64,000 nucleotides of DNA from Nitrospinaceae bacterium. Its GTDB lineage: Bacteria; Nitrospinota; Nitrospinia; Nitrospinales; Nitrospinaceae. The stretch covers positions 1 to 64,000 of the forward strand of contig JANQEK010000022.1 in assembly GCA_028278405.1 (NCBI GenBank), given 5' to 3'. Of the stretch, positions 28,555-38,103 are shown piece after piece (positions within the stretch are counted from its first letter, which is position 1; each line of letters begins with the position of its first letter). Both the position numbers and the translations under genes were made by a program. The notes under the pieces are model-generated. The model searched no databases. It saw only the letters and a program-made list of their open reading frames with translations, and was not told where the DNA came from.

Positions 28555-28988
28555 TTATGAAATCTTTTACATCATCTCTTCTCTTGCTACTTCTGCTCGC
28601 CGTCGTTCCGGGTTGGCTTTGGGCGCATGGCGGCAGCCATGACGCGAAACCCAAAAAGGAAGAAACCACACTTCCGAAGCTTCCGGATGCCACCCTCGAA
28701 ATGAAAGCCTCCCAAACGGGAGAGATCGATTACGGTACGGGCGATTCTATGGACGCGTTTGAAATGGAAGAAGTGGAAGGCGGTGGTCCCTTATGGGGAG
28801 AAGAGCAGCCGCCTGCCGGGGAAATGTCCGAGCACGAAGGCCATGACATGTCAAAAATGAAACATGTCGAGCTTGCCGAACATGAATGGATCTCTACTTC
28901 GCAAAAAGGTTACGGATGGGCGGCGGCATTGACCGTCCTGTCCGGTGTGTTGTTTGGATTTTTGACTTTCAAACGCCCGTTTGAATAA
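28551..28988 (+). CDS. His/Met-rich membrane protein of the cytochrome b operon
   Basis: A 145-residue protein with an N-terminal signal peptide ending near LWA-HGGSHD and a C-terminal membrane segment (about 121-139). Between them is an acidic periplasmic region with a His/Met cluster (EHEGHDMSKMKHVELAEHEW) and a Met/Gly/Glu-rich stretch. Such clusters bind copper or another soft metal. I know of no named family. Its start overlaps the TlpA stop and it precedes cytochrome b by 33 bp, so it may be an accessory subunit or metal donor of that complex. Confidence 0.7.
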   Translation: MIMKSFTSSLLLLLLLAVVPGWLWAHGGSHDAKPKKEETTLPKLPDATLEMKASQTGEIDYGTGDSMDAFEMEEVEGGGPLWGEEQPPAGEMSEHEGHDMSKMKHVELAEHEWISTSQKGYGWAAALTVLSGVLFGFLTFKRPFE

Positions 28989-29021
28989 TCTCCGGCATCG
29001 GCCGGACCAACCGAGGCTTTT

Positions 29022-30035
29022 ATGCCCGACGGACCTCTCCAGACTCTGAAAAAACGGCTCGGATTCGAAGTGCTCGAATACGAGATTCCGGAGCACGCCA
29101 ACTCCGTTAAATACTCACTCGGTGGCATGACGCTCAGCGCATTTTCGTTGCTCGTATTGAGCGGATTCCTTCTGGCCCAGTTCTACGTACCCAATCCCGA
29201 CCGCGCCAACCCGAGCGTTCATTACTTGGTCGATCAGGTATGGCTCGGCTGGTTCCTGCGCGGCATCCATTTCTGGTCGGGAGAAGTGCTGACTGTCACG
29301 CTTCTGCTTCATATGATCCGAGTGGTCTTTACCGGATCCTACAAGGCTCCCCGCGAGATCAATTGGTACGTCGGTGTGGGATTGTTGTTGATGATGGTCG
29401 GTCTGTTGTTTACCGGCACTGTGTTGAAATGGGATCAGGAAGCGTTTGAAGCGCTGGCACATTTCACCTGGGTTGCGGAGGCCATTGGATTTCTGGCTCT
29501 ACCGCTTACGGAACAATTTGCTCAAGGCGTACCGTTGCTGAGCCGCATTTACATGTGGCATATTTCCCTGTTACCCCTGCTCACGATTCCATTGATCGGG
29601 CTGCACCTGTTTTTCATCAAATACCATCAACTGTCGCCGTTACCCGATCAACCTAAAGAGGGAAAGAAAATCCCCTTCAGCCGCCATTTGGTTTATTTGA
29701 ACCGTGCGGGCTCGGGAGTATTTCTTCTGGTCTTTGTGTTGGCCCTGACGATTGCCCCACCGCTGGGCGAACCACCGGTACCGGAACTGGAAGTGACCAA
29801 ACCTCCGTGGCAGTTTGTCTGGCTGTACGCCCTGGAAAATCTGTGGGTGCCGTTTCTGATCGTAGCGCCGCTGCTGTGCGTTCTATTTCTGCTGGCCGTA
29901 CCGATCATCGATCGCGGACCGGAGACGCATTGGAAAAAGCGCCCCGTCGCCACCGGGGTGCTGATTTTCTGTATTGTGCTTTCGATCGCTCTCATCCTGT
30001 GGGGCAAATTCACCACCATGACCCACACGATGTAA
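29022..30035 (+). CDS. Cytochrome b/b6-type diheme protein
   Basis: A 337-residue membrane protein combining the four-helix heme-binding b6 part (about 30-205) with a shortened three-helix C-terminal part (about 220-330). Candidate ligands are H83, H97, H180 and H195, spaced as in cytochrome b6. The usual PEWY quinol-site motif is replaced by [10 protein letters not shown]. No Rieske protein or cytochrome c gene is adjacent. Instead it sits with a thioredoxin, a His/Met-rich protein, a PCYCGC protein and a glutaredoxin. It probably serves quinone-linked electron transfer, with an unknown partner. Confidence 0.9.
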   Translation: MPDGPLQTLKKRLGFEVLEYEIPEHANSVKYSLGGMTLSAFSLLVLSGFLLAQFYVPNPDRANPSVHYLVDQVWLGWFLRGIHFWSGEVLTVTLLLHMIRVVFTGSYKAPREINWYVGVGLLLMMVGLLFTGTVLKWDQEAFEALAHFTWVAEAIGFLALPLTEQFAQGVPLLSRIYMWHISLLPLLTIPLIGLHLFFIKYHQLSPLPDQPKEGKKIPFSRHLVYLNRAGSGVFLLVFVLALTIAPPLGEPPVPELEVTKPPWQFVWLYALENLWVPFLIVAPLLCVLFLLAVPIIDRGPETHWKKRPVATGVLIFCIVLSIALILWGKFTTMTHTM

Positions 30036-30042
30036 AAACGTC

Positions 30043-30297
30043 ATGATCACCATTGAAGTCATGACAAAAAAAGATTGCTGTCTGTGTGACGAAGCCAAGG
30101 AAGTTATTGAACAGGTCATTAGTGAGTTTCCGGCAAAACTCAAGATGACCGATATTGAATCCGATCCCGAGTTGTTCGAGCGCTACAAAGAAAAAATCCC
30201 CGTTGTACTAATAAACCGCAAGGAAAGCTTCGTTTATAAAGTCCATCCGGTCACTTTGCGCAAAAAGCTGGAGCAGCTGTTAAGCTCCAATAGCTGA
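30043..30297 (+). CDS. Glutaredoxin-like protein (DUF836 type)
   Basis: An 84-residue thioredoxin-fold protein: IEVMTKKDCCLCDEAKEVIEQV carries a CLC pair next to a further Cys, followed by the cis-Pro strand IPVVLIN. This matches the small glutaredoxin-2-like (DUF836) proteins. Its start lies 7 bp after the cytochrome b stop, so it ends the redox operon. No glutathione-specific residues can be named. Its thiol partner is unknown. Confidence 0.85.
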   Translation: MITIEVMTKKDCCLCDEAKEVIEQVISEFPAKLKMTDIESDPELFERYKEKIPVVLINRKESFVYKVHPVTLRKKLEQLLSSNS

Positions 30298-30403
30298 CCT
30301 GGCACGAATAACCCCGACTGATCCCTTTCATTGAAACCCGCTTCCTGTTTAAGTTACAATGCCATCATCAGAATCAAAAAACTTGTAAACATAAGGCTTT
30401 TTT

Positions 30404-31006
30404 ATGCGAATACCCGGCTCCAAAGGCGAGCATCAATTACAGGAAGAATTCGCCACGACCCGCAAGGCTCGGGCTTTCTACAAACAGCAAATGCTGGATT
30501 ATCTAAACCCAACCATGCAGGAATTCATTTCCCTCCAGCAAATGGTCTTTATTGCGACCTCAGATTCAAAGGGAGAATGTGACTGCTCTTTTCGGGCAGG
30601 TCTGCCTGGCTTCGTTCATATTCTGGACAACAAAACACTCGCTTATCCTGAATACCGAGGCAATGGAGTTTTGGCCAGCCTTGGTAATATCAGAGAAAAC
30701 CCGCACATCGGAATGATCTTTATTGATTTTTTCCAAAATACTATCGGATTGCACGTTAACGGGAAGGCCGAAGTTGTTAAAAGTGAGAAGTTCCTCCAAA
30801 GAGATAATCTAACGGAGGATGTTATACACGACAGCAAAAACACTGGGGGACGCAAACCGGAATGTTGGGTTGAGATCGAGGTCGATGAAGCGTATATTCA
30901 TTGCTCCAAGCACATTCCCTTGCTGAAGAATCTGAAAAAGGAAATTCATTGGGGAACGGATAAAAAAGTTTTCAAAGGCGGGAATTTTTTTAACGTAAAA
31001 CAATAA
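30404..31006 (+). CDS. FMN-binding split-barrel protein (PNPOx-like)
   Basis: A 200-residue protein of the pyridoxamine-phosphate-oxidase-like group. Characteristic are FIATSDSKGECDCSFRAG, FVHILDNKTLAYPEYRGNG and LGNIRENPHIGMIFIDFF, which form the flavin-binding barrel, and ECWVEIEVDEAYIHCSKH near the end. It does not look like true PdxH, as the C-terminal PNPOx signature is absent. A flavin or heme cofactor and an oxidoreductase role are likely, with substrate unknown. It stands alone between the redox operon and the pterin dehydratase. Confidence 0.8.
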   Translation: MRIPGSKGEHQLQEEFATTRKARAFYKQQMLDYLNPTMQEFISLQQMVFIATSDSKGECDCSFRAGLPGFVHILDNKTLAYPEYRGNGVLASLGNIRENPHIGMIFIDFFQNTIGLHVNGKAEVVKSEKFLQRDNLTEDVIHDSKNTGGRKPECWVEIEVDEAYIHCSKHIPLLKNLKKEIHWGTDKKVFKGGNFFNVKQ

Positions 31007-31050
31007 ATATTCCAGGCCCGGAATATGGCTGGATCTTGAAAAGGGGAACA

Positions 31051-31359
31051 ATGGTAGAGAAAAAAGCTTTAACCGAGCAAGAGCTCGATCAAAAAATAAA
31101 AGAACTGGCTCCGGAATGGAAGAAGGATGTGAACGAAAAGGACGTCCCATTCATTTATCGTGTGCATCACGCCAAAGCCTATATGGATGGTATCGATTTC
31201 GTTCGCAAAGTGGCCGAAGCAGCCGAGACCAGCAACCACCATCCCGACATTCTCATTCACTATAAGCGCATCACCGTCCGCTACTGGACCCACACCGTCT
31301 CCGGCGTCACCCTGGCAGATGTACAAATGGCGCAGAAGATCGATCCTCTTTTCGCATAG
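31051..31359 (+). CDS. phhB: Pterin-4a-carbinolamine dehydratase
   Basis: A 102-residue enzyme that dehydrates 4a-hydroxytetrahydrobiopterin. The central motif TSNHHPDILIHYKRITVRYW carries the catalytic His pair, and the C-terminal helix (LADVQMAQKIDPLFA) is typical. ATG 31051 has an AAAGGGG ribosome site; a TTG 15 bp earlier is less likely. No aromatic hydroxylase gene is close, so the pterin-dependent partner is unknown, and a moonlighting role in molybdopterin metabolism is possible. Confidence 0.92.
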   Translation: MVEKKALTEQELDQKIKELAPEWKKDVNEKDVPFIYRVHHAKAYMDGIDFVRKVAEAAETSNHHPDILIHYKRITVRYWTHTVSGVTLADVQMAQKIDPLFA

Positions 31360-31452
31360 TCCGCCTCTCCTCTTTCTTCCGTTGAAATGGTGCGCACTTT
31401 CCTTTTGGGGCCTATATTAGTAGTAAACAACTGTCGTGAAAGGAGGGTCGTT

Positions 31453-31908
31453 ATGCCAGCCACGAAACTCAAAAAATTCCTGGACAGTCACAAGATCAAA
31501 TACGTCACCCTCAGCCATCCTCCCGCTTATACCGCAGGAGAAATTGCAGCGGAAGCCCACATTTCCGGGAAGGAGCTGGCAAAAACGGTGATGGTCAAGC
31601 TGGACGGCAAACTGGCCATGGCAGTTCTGCCTGCACCCAATAAAGTGGATTTTCAATTGCTGAAAGATGCCACAGGAGCCAAACATGCAGAGCTGGCCAA
31701 AGAGCAGGAGTTCAAGGATCAATTTCCTGACTGTGAAGTCGGCGCCATGCCACCTTTCGGGAACCTGTATGACATGGATGTTTATGTGGAGGAAACCTTG
31801 AGCTGGGACGACGAAATCGGGTTCAATGCAGGAACCCATTCCGAGATCGTTAAATTGGCGTACAAGGATTTCGAGACGCTCGTTCATCCCAAAGTTGTTC
31901 ATTTCTGA
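31453..31908 (+). CDS. YbaK/ProX-type aminoacyl-tRNA deacylase
   Basis: A 151-residue editing-domain protein that hydrolyses mischarged tRNA. It shows YVTLSHPPAYTAGEIA, KTVMVKLDGKLAMAVLPA, VGAMPPFGNLYDMDVYVEETL and FNAGTHSEIVKLAYKDF, all standard for the YbaK fold, with the catalytic Lys in KTVMVK. The ATG at 31453 has an excellent site (AAAGGAGGG), so the earlier in-frame ATG at 31387 is rejected. A terminator follows 10 bp downstream of the stop. Confidence 0.9.
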   Translation: MPATKLKKFLDSHKIKYVTLSHPPAYTAGEIAAEAHISGKELAKTVMVKLDGKLAMAVLPAPNKVDFQLLKDATGAKHAELAKEQEFKDQFPDCEVGAMPPFGNLYDMDVYVEETLSWDDEIGFNAGTHSEIVKLAYKDFETLVHPKVVHF

Positions 31909-31917
31909 CCAAACTGA

Positions 31918-31958
31918 TACCCCGGCCCTCGGAAACTCTGGGACGGGGTACCCTTTTT
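31918..31958 (+). terminator. Terminator after the YbaK gene
   Basis: TACCCCG and CGGGGTA pair around an inner CCCT/GGGA helix. CCC and five T residues follow. It lies directly after the deacylase stop codon. The following ~200 bp to the next gene are AT-rich and I see nothing else in them. Confidence 0.75.
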
Positions 31959-32159
31959 CCATCCCCGCGAATTTCAGAATCTTTCCGATTACCTCCTCTA
32001 ACGAACTACATTTTTAGGTTTCCATGTAATTCTCAAATATATGATTTTATTAATAAAATTTAAACTTTCCGCTTGAAATTCCATCCAATTGAACGAATAT
32101 AGAAGTGATCAGACTTAATATTGATTGGGCTTCGATAGAGCCCTTTTGAGGGTAGCATC

Positions 32160-33110
32160 ATGAAAAATCTATATACCCTTATAGCGGTACTATTGATATT
32201 GAGCATTGCCACATCGGCATTGGGGGTGAACTCTGCCATTCCCGCCTCACAGCAGACTCTCCACGAAGAAGTCATTAGCATGCCGTGGAAATATGAACTG
32301 AAAAAGTATCCCCTGAAACAGTCAAACAGTGCCTTCAAACTTCCCAAGGGATACTCCCTGCTCATGGGCGATGCCGCTCGTCGCTACGATCAAATCATAC
32401 AGGGAACAGAAAAAGACCCGAATACGGAAGCGTTGGTCTTTAATCATAAAACAGGGGTCCAGCTGATTTTAAATTACTACCCCGAAGGCTACGTCTCGCT
32501 GGAAGATTGGGAAAAACTGGATGCCAACATCTTGATGCATGAGATTGTGGACAATGCGAAGAAGATCAATGCCAAAAGGACCAAGCAAAACATCCCACCT
32601 TTGAGAATCGGTGGCTGGCTGCAAAAACCGCGTTTGAACAAAGACAACCATTCCGTGTCCTGGGTATTCGATGTCATAGACGGTGAGGAAACCACAGTCA
32701 ACGCCGTTTCCATCAAGTTGGGGCGCAAGGGGTATGAAAAAATCATTTGGATCAGTTCCTACGACAATTACCTGAAGTCCATAGATGCCATGGCCTTTCT
32801 CGTGGACCAGCATCAATTCGATAAAGGTCACCGGTATACAGACTACTCATTGGGTGATCAGATGGCGGCATTCGGCGTCGCCAGCCTGGTGGCAGTCACC
32901 GCCGGCGGGAATCCGCAGAAAGTTGGGTGGGCGGCAGTTTATTCCAGGTTGGTCGCCATTGGAGAAATGTTGCTGGTGCCACTTTTGATTGTTTTAGGAG
33001 CTTTGGAAGTCTTTCTCAGAAAAATGTTCGTTGGCAAGGAACCGAATATTCAAAAAGATCCGGTCTTGGATATAAATCTTATAGAAGACGATTCCCCTAC
33101 TGCTCAATAA
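32160..33110 (+). CDS. DUF2167-type membrane protein
   Basis: A 316-residue protein with a signal peptide (hydrophobic at 6-22, cleavage near GVNSA). A long extracytoplasmic domain (about 45-230) contains FKLPKGYSLLMGDAARR, YYPEGYVSLEDWEKLDANI, PLRIGGWLQKPRLNKDNHS and NAVSIKLGRKGYEKI, all patterns of the DUF2167 family. One C-terminal membrane segment (about 264-288) follows, with a short charged tail. The ribosome site is GAGGG before the ATG. Function of the family is not known. It is a single gene, convergent with lysA. Confidence 0.75.
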   Translation: MKNLYTLIAVLLILSIATSALGVNSAIPASQQTLHEEVISMPWKYELKKYPLKQSNSAFKLPKGYSLLMGDAARRYDQIIQGTEKDPNTEALVFNHKTGVQLILNYYPEGYVSLEDWEKLDANILMHEIVDNAKKINAKRTKQNIPPLRIGGWLQKPRLNKDNHSVSWVFDVIDGEETTVNAVSIKLGRKGYEKIIWISSYDNYLKSIDAMAFLVDQHQFDKGHRYTDYSLGDQMAAFGVASLVAVTAGGNPQKVGWAAVYSRLVAIGEMLLVPLLIVLGALEVFLRKMFVGKEPNIQKDPVLDINLIEDDSPTAQ

Positions 33111-33141
33111 AGCAGAGAGATTTTGCACCTACTCTTTTCTA

Positions 33142-34377
33142 TCATTCTTCTTCGCGAATCACATCATCCAGTGTTTGCCGGCGACGAATCAAGGTCGTCT
33201 GATCCCCCTCCACCATAACTTCCGGAATCAACGGTTGGGAATTGTAATTTGAAGACATGACATGCCCGTAGGCTCCTGCGCCCCCGATCACGATCAGATC
33301 TCCCCGCTTGGGCAAAGGCAGTCTCCGGGGAACCGGCTCTTCGTTCTTCTGGGTCAACACGTCACCGGATTCACAAACCGGTCCTGCCACAATAATATCG
33401 GTTTCTTTACCCAGTCCGTTTCCGGCAAACCATATCGGATGGTAGGAACCGTACGCCATAGGCCGCAGGAGGTGGCAAAACCCGACATTGGTCAGCACGT
33501 AATCCAGCCGTTTCTTGCTTTCATCAAAGGTATGATTGAGGGACCGCACCTCCCCGATCAAATAACCGCAGCCGGCAACAAATCTTCGACCCGGTTCTAT
33601 TTCGCAGGTGATGGGACGGCCGAAATGCTTTTCCAACTCCTGAGTGCGTTCCTTAAGAATGGGTTGGTAATCGCTGATGACCGTCTGCGGCTTTTCGGGA
33701 TCATATTCATAGGGTAGGCCGCCGCCGAAATTGACGATTTGCAAATCCGGAAACTGCTTGGCCAAGTCGACCAGTTTGCCGGTAATACGGCTGAGATGTG
33801 CCATATCCCCGCCCGAACCAATATGGGTATGCGCTCCGATAATTTTGAGATCATATTTTTTCGCGATAGTTTTGGCTTCGTCCAGGTTTTCGTGCCATAT
33901 CCCGTGCTTGCTGTAAGGCCCGCCGGTGTTGGTTTTTTTCGAGTGCCCTGCCCCCTCACCGGGATTGATGCGAATGGACACTCCGTCCGACCCAATACCC
34001 AGCCGTCGGCGAGTTTCGCCATAATCCTCCAACATCCCCAGCGATCCGCAGGAACAGAATATATTGTTCTTCAGACAAAACTCCGCCTCTTCGGAATTGA
34101 AAAAGACATCGCTCGACAGGCAGATATCCTTTGAAGAAAAACCAGCTTTTAAAGCTCTTTGAATTTCAGGAATACTCACCGCGTCGATCTTGATCCCGGA
34201 TGTCAGCATTTCCTGCAGAATCCGTGTATTGGAGCAGGCCTTCATAGCGAAACGGACCACCGGCGAAAGCGGTCGGATTTCAGCGATGGCCTCGCGGAGA
34301 ATGCTCAGACTATAAACATAGATTGGGGTGCCGAACTGTTGGGCAATGTCCCGGACATCCACTTTTTCGATTTTCAT
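33142..34377 (-). CDS. lysA: Diaminopimelate decarboxylase
   Basis: A 411-residue PLP enzyme making lysine from meso-diaminopimelate. Seen are the PLP lysine in VRFAMKACSN, the HIGSGGD motif, GGGLPYEYD, EPGRRFVAGCGYL and the partner-subunit CESGDVL that completes the active site. The N-terminus starts cleanly at MKIEKVDVRDIAQQFGTPIYVYS, with no fused aspartokinase. It is divergent from speA, with 214 bp between them and no clear operator seen. Confidence 0.95.
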   Translation of the reverse strand: MKIEKVDVRDIAQQFGTPIYVYSLSILREAIAEIRPLSPVVRFAMKACSNTRILQEMLTSGIKIDAVSIPEIQRALKAGFSSKDICLSSDVFFNSEEAEFCLKNNIFCSCGSLGMLEDYGETRRRLGIGSDGVSIRINPGEGAGHSKKTNTGGPYSKHGIWHENLDEAKTIAKKYDLKIIGAHTHIGSGGDMAHLSRITGKLVDLAKQFPDLQIVNFGGGLPYEYDPEKPQTVISDYQPILKERTQELEKHFGRPITCEIEPGRRFVAGCGYLIGEVRSLNHTFDESKKRLDYVLTNVGFCHLLRPMAYGSYHPIWFAGNGLGKETDIIVAGPVCESGDVLTQKNEEPVPRRLPLPKRGDLIVIGGAGAYGHVMSSNYNSQPLIPEVMVEGDQTTLIRRRQTLDDVIREEE

Positions 34378-34591
34378 TGATAACCCTGTAAAAACGATGC
34401 GTTATAAAATTCGGAGTTTTATATCATACATTGCTTTCCTTATGAAATATAACTGATTTTCTCTGGAGAACCCGGCCTGTAAAGAGTCGAAAATCGTTTG
34501 ACATTTCCACCCAATATCCTTTAAATAAACCCGAGGGGCGCCCCACCTTCCCCTGCGCAGACCATTAACTTCGATTCCCGGAAAAATCCAG

Positions 34592-36502
34592 ATGCAGAAA
34601 TGGACCACTGAAAAATCCCTGGAGTTGTACAACATCGATGGATGGGGGGCTGGATACTTCGGCATCAATGATGAAGGCCATATGGTCGTCCGCCCCGGCA
34701 AGTCGAGCCGGCATTCTATCGACCTGAAAAATCTGGTGGATGATATCCAATCGAAAGGTTATTCGCTCCCGGTCCTGATCCGATTCTCGGATATTCTCAA
34801 GTCCAGTATCGCTGAGTTGGTCGAGGCCTTCAAAAAAGCTTCCCAGGAACATCAATATACAGGAGGTTATCATGGAGTGTATCCGATCAAAGTCAACCAG
34901 CAGAGGCAGGTTGTCGAAGAAATTGTAAAGTTCGGCCGGCCGTACAATATCGGTCTGGAAGCCGGCTCCAAACCGGAGCTGCACGCCATACTTGCGATAA
35001 TGGACAACCCGGAAGCTTTGCTGATCTGTAACGGATACAAAGACGACGCTTTCATCCGGCTGGCCTTGATGGGTCAAAAGCTGGGCAAAAAAGTGTTTAT
35101 CGTGGTGGAACGGCTTTCTGAATTGAAAACCATTGTCCGCGTCTCGAAAGAACTCGATATCAAGCCGAATATCGGACTCCGCATCAAGCTGGTCAGCGCC
35201 GGATCAGGTCGTTGGGCCTCTTCCGGCGGTGAATATTCTAAATTTGGTCTGAGCCCCATCGAGCTGGTGGAGGCTTTGGAAATCGCCGAACAGGAAAACA
35301 TCAAGGATTGTATCCGCCTGGTCCATTTTCACCTGGGAAGCCAAATCACCAACATCCGTCGGATCAAAACAAGCCTTAAGGAAGTCTGCCGATATTATGC
35401 CGAATTGATGCAACAGGGATGCAATATCGAATACATCGACGTGGGCGGCGGACTGGGAGTGGATTACGACGGCTCCCGTTCTACATTCGCATCCAGCGCC
35501 AACTATACCATCCAGGAATACGCCAACGACGTGGTCTACCACCTGTATGAAATCTGTGAAGAGGAAAACCTGCCGCATCCCAATATCATTTCTGAATCGG
35601 GACGGGCATTGACAGCCTATCATTCGATGCTCGTGTTCAACGTACTGGACGTCGCTTCCTTTCCCGAACTCGATCACGGCCTCGTGATCAGTGAAGATGC
35701 ACCTACAGTGGTCCAGGACCTGCACTACGTCCTGAAGCAGGCATCCAACAAAAACATCACCGAGTCCTGGCACGATGCGGCGGATCTCAAGGAGCAGGCG
35801 CAGAACCAGTTTTTTATGGGCCTGCTCTCGCTGAAAGACCGGGCACAAGCTGACCAGTTGTTCTGGGGCATCTGTCGCAAGATTCAGGACATGGCCGCCC
35901 GTCTCAAATACATGCCCGACGAGCTCAAAAACCTGCCGCAGAAAATGGCGGACAAATACTTCTGTAATTTTTCCGTGTTTCAGTCCCTGCCCGACTCGTG
36001 GGCCATCGACCAGGTCTTTCCGATCGCACCGATTCAAAGACTCCATCAGGAACCCATCCGGCAGGGAACGTTGATGGACCTCACATGCGACTCCGACGGC
36101 AATATCGATGGGTTCATCGGCTCGCAAAATACAGAATCTACTCTGCCTCTGCATCCGGTACAAGCGGGGGAACCTTATCGTATCGGTATCTTCCTGACCG
36201 GCGCATACCAGGAAATTTTGGGAGACCTCCACAACCTTTTCGGCGACACCAACACCGTCCACATCTCCATGAACGAAGACGGTTCGTTGAGTTACGAGCA
36301 AATCATCGAAGGCGAAAACGTGACCGACGTGCTCGATTACGTTCAGTTCCGCGCCGACGAGCTGGCAGGACGCATGGCAGGATTTCTCATCCACAGCGTG
36401 CACAACGGCAACATCAGCCAAGACGAAGCCGACCGCTTTCTCACCCTTTATAAAGAAGGCCTAGCAGGCTATACCTACCTCCTTAAACCCACGTTGGAAT
36501 AA
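34592..36502 (+). CDS. speA: Biosynthetic arginine decarboxylase
   Basis: A 636-residue PLP-dependent enzyme of fold III that converts arginine to agmatine for polyamine synthesis. It has GVYPIKVNQQRQVVEEIV with the PLP lysine, GLEAGSKPELHA, the HFHLGSQ motif, DVGGGLGVDYDG, ISESGRALTAYHS and a C-terminal QVRADE-like VQFRADELAGR. Length matches the long SpeA type. It lies opposite lysA, another decarboxylase of this fold, but is not a close paralogue. Confidence 0.96.
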   Translation: MQKWTTEKSLELYNIDGWGAGYFGINDEGHMVVRPGKSSRHSIDLKNLVDDIQSKGYSLPVLIRFSDILKSSIAELVEAFKKASQEHQYTGGYHGVYPIKVNQQRQVVEEIVKFGRPYNIGLEAGSKPELHAILAIMDNPEALLICNGYKDDAFIRLALMGQKLGKKVFIVVERLSELKTIVRVSKELDIKPNIGLRIKLVSAGSGRWASSGGEYSKFGLSPIELVEALEIAEQENIKDCIRLVHFHLGSQITNIRRIKTSLKEVCRYYAELMQQGCNIEYIDVGGGLGVDYDGSRSTFASSANYTIQEYANDVVYHLYEICEEENLPHPNIISESGRALTAYHSMLVFNVLDVASFPELDHGLVISEDAPTVVQDLHYVLKQASNKNITESWHDAADLKEQAQNQFFMGLLSLKDRAQADQLFWGICRKIQDMAARLKYMPDELKNLPQKMADKYFCNFSVFQSLPDSWAIDQVFPIAPIQRLHQEPIRQGTLMDLTCDSDGNIDGFIGSQNTESTLPLHPVQAGEPYRIGIFLTGAYQEILGDLHNLFGDTNTVHISMNEDGSLSYEQIIEGENVTDVLDYVQFRADELAGRMAGFLIHSVHNGNISQDEADRFLTLYKEGLAGYTYLLKPTLE

Positions 36503-36645
36503 TCCGGGGAAGATTTTCTTGCGGAAAATCCGAGAAGTAGCTAAAATACCTTTGCTTTCGTGATCGCGTTACTCCCAGCATTTGCACCCTCACAACCAGC
36601 AGCCTTTTCCATTAGGACGCAGGAAACTGCCGTCATTTTTTCTTC

Positions 36646-38103
36646 ATGTACTTTTTTTCCACAAGTTTCTTTAAATTTTTCGCTATTTTCTTTGCCCTTC
36701 ACCTGATATTTCGCTACTTCCTGAAAGGTAAAATCAGAAATATCTTGGTGGTCGGCGCCAGCTATTATTTTTACAGTAAATGGGATTGGCGGTTCTTATC
36801 GTTGATCTGGATTTCCACACTCGTGGATTACTATATTGCGAAATGGTTGGACCGGGAAGCCGACCCCCGGAAACGCAAACAGTTTCTTATCATCAGTATT
36901 GCCGTCAATCTCGGAATTCTGGGCTTTTTTAAATACTACGATTTTTTTATTTCCAACTTTGCCCTACTGCTCGAAGGATTCGGTTTTCATCCCAACATCA
37001 CCTTATTGGAACTTATTCTCCCTCCTGGAATTTCTTTCTACACGTTCCAAACCATGAGTTATTCCATCGATGTATATCGTGGAAAAATCAAACATGAAGA
37101 GAATCTTTTGGATTTTGCCTGTTATGTAGCCTTCTTTCCCCAATTGATCGCAGGACCGATTGAACGTGCAGGAAATCTGCTCCCCCAACTCAAAAACAGC
37201 CAATCCGTCTCTCTAACTCTAACCGGGTTCGCTTTAGGAGTCCGTCTTTTTTGCTGGGGATTGTTCAAAAAACTCTTTGTGGCTGATAATCTGGCATTGA
37301 TTGCGGACACTGTTTTCGAGGATCCCGGAAAATTCGATTCCCTATCCCTTTTGGTTGCGGTATACGCCTTTTCCTTTCAAATTTACTGTGACTTTTCAGG
37401 TTATTCGGACATGGCCCGCGGCCTGGGCAAAATGATGGGCATCGAGTTGTCCATTAACTTCAACCTTCCGCATTTCTCCACAAGCGTCCGCGATTTCTGG
37501 AGACGCTGGCATATCACCCTGTCCACCTGGTTGAGGGACTACATTTATATTCCCCTGGGAGGCAGCAGAGAAGGTTTATCGCGAACCGTATATAACCTTG
37601 TTCTGACCATGTTTTTATGCGGTTTATGGCATGGCGCCGGATGGAATTTTATTCTCTGGGGAACTTTTAACGGAGTTCTGCTGGCTATGGAACGGGTGCT
37701 AGAGAATCATTCATTGACCCGCATATGGCGCAGCTTCCCCACTTTTATACGGATTCTGACCACTTTCCATTTGATCGCTTTCGGATGGATCATATTCCGG
37801 TCTCAAAACATGGATATTCTGGGAACCTACCTCTCACGGTTGTTTGACCCGCATGTGATCATGGAAACTGTGAGGAACTTTGAGATCAGTGTACTCAATG
37901 ACGGATTCCGGTTTTTCGCTGCATTTGGATTTTATCTGCTGCCCCTGCTGATCATTCAATATCTGCAATACAGGAAAAACGACCATACGGTAGACCTGCA
38001 TTGGCCCGCTTGGGTTCAGGGGCTCGCCTACGGCTGCCTGGCATTTCTATTCTGGTTATTAAGTGTCGAAGATGGAAAACAATTCATTTACTTTCAATTC
38101 TAA
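36646..38103 (+). CDS. MBOAT-family O-acyltransferase (AlgI-like)
   Basis: A 485-residue polytopic membrane protein. It has about eleven hydrophobic segments, the signature FFPQLIAGPIERAGNLLPQL, the RDFWRRWHITLSTWLRDYIYIPLGG motif and the catalytic His in CGLWHGAGWNFILWG. In the alginate model (AlgI) it moves acetyl groups across the membrane to a polysaccharide acetylated outside. Its end overlaps the start of the first SGNH gene, and two SGNH genes follow, matching the AlgI plus AlgJ/AlgX partnership. Confidence 0.92.
   Translation: MYFFSTSFFKFFAIFFALHLIFRYFLKGKIRNILVVGASYYFYSKWDWRFLSLIWISTLVDYYIAKWLDREADPRKRKQFLIISIAVNLGILGFFKYYDFFISNFALLLEGFGFHPNITLLELILPPGISFYTFQTMSYSIDVYRGKIKHEENLLDFACYVAFFPQLIAGPIERAGNLLPQLKNSQSVSLTLTGFALGVRLFCWGLFKKLFVADNLALIADTVFEDPGKFDSLSLLVAVYAFSFQIYCDFSGYSDMARGLGKMMGIELSINFNLPHFSTSVRDFWRRWHITLSTWLRDYIYIPLGGSREGLSRTVYNLVLTMFLCGLWHGAGWNFILWGTFNGVLLAMERVLENHSLTRIWRSFPTFIRILTTFHLIAFGWIIFRSQNMDILGTYLSRLFDPHVIMETVRNFEISVLNDGFRFFAAFGFYLLPLLIIQYLQYRKNDHTVDLHWPAWVQGLAYGCLAFLFWLLSVEDGKQFIYFQF

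Noticed and set aside
35204-36421. 405-codon open frame on the minus strand
   Set aside because: Antisense to speA, whose motifs are unmistakable.
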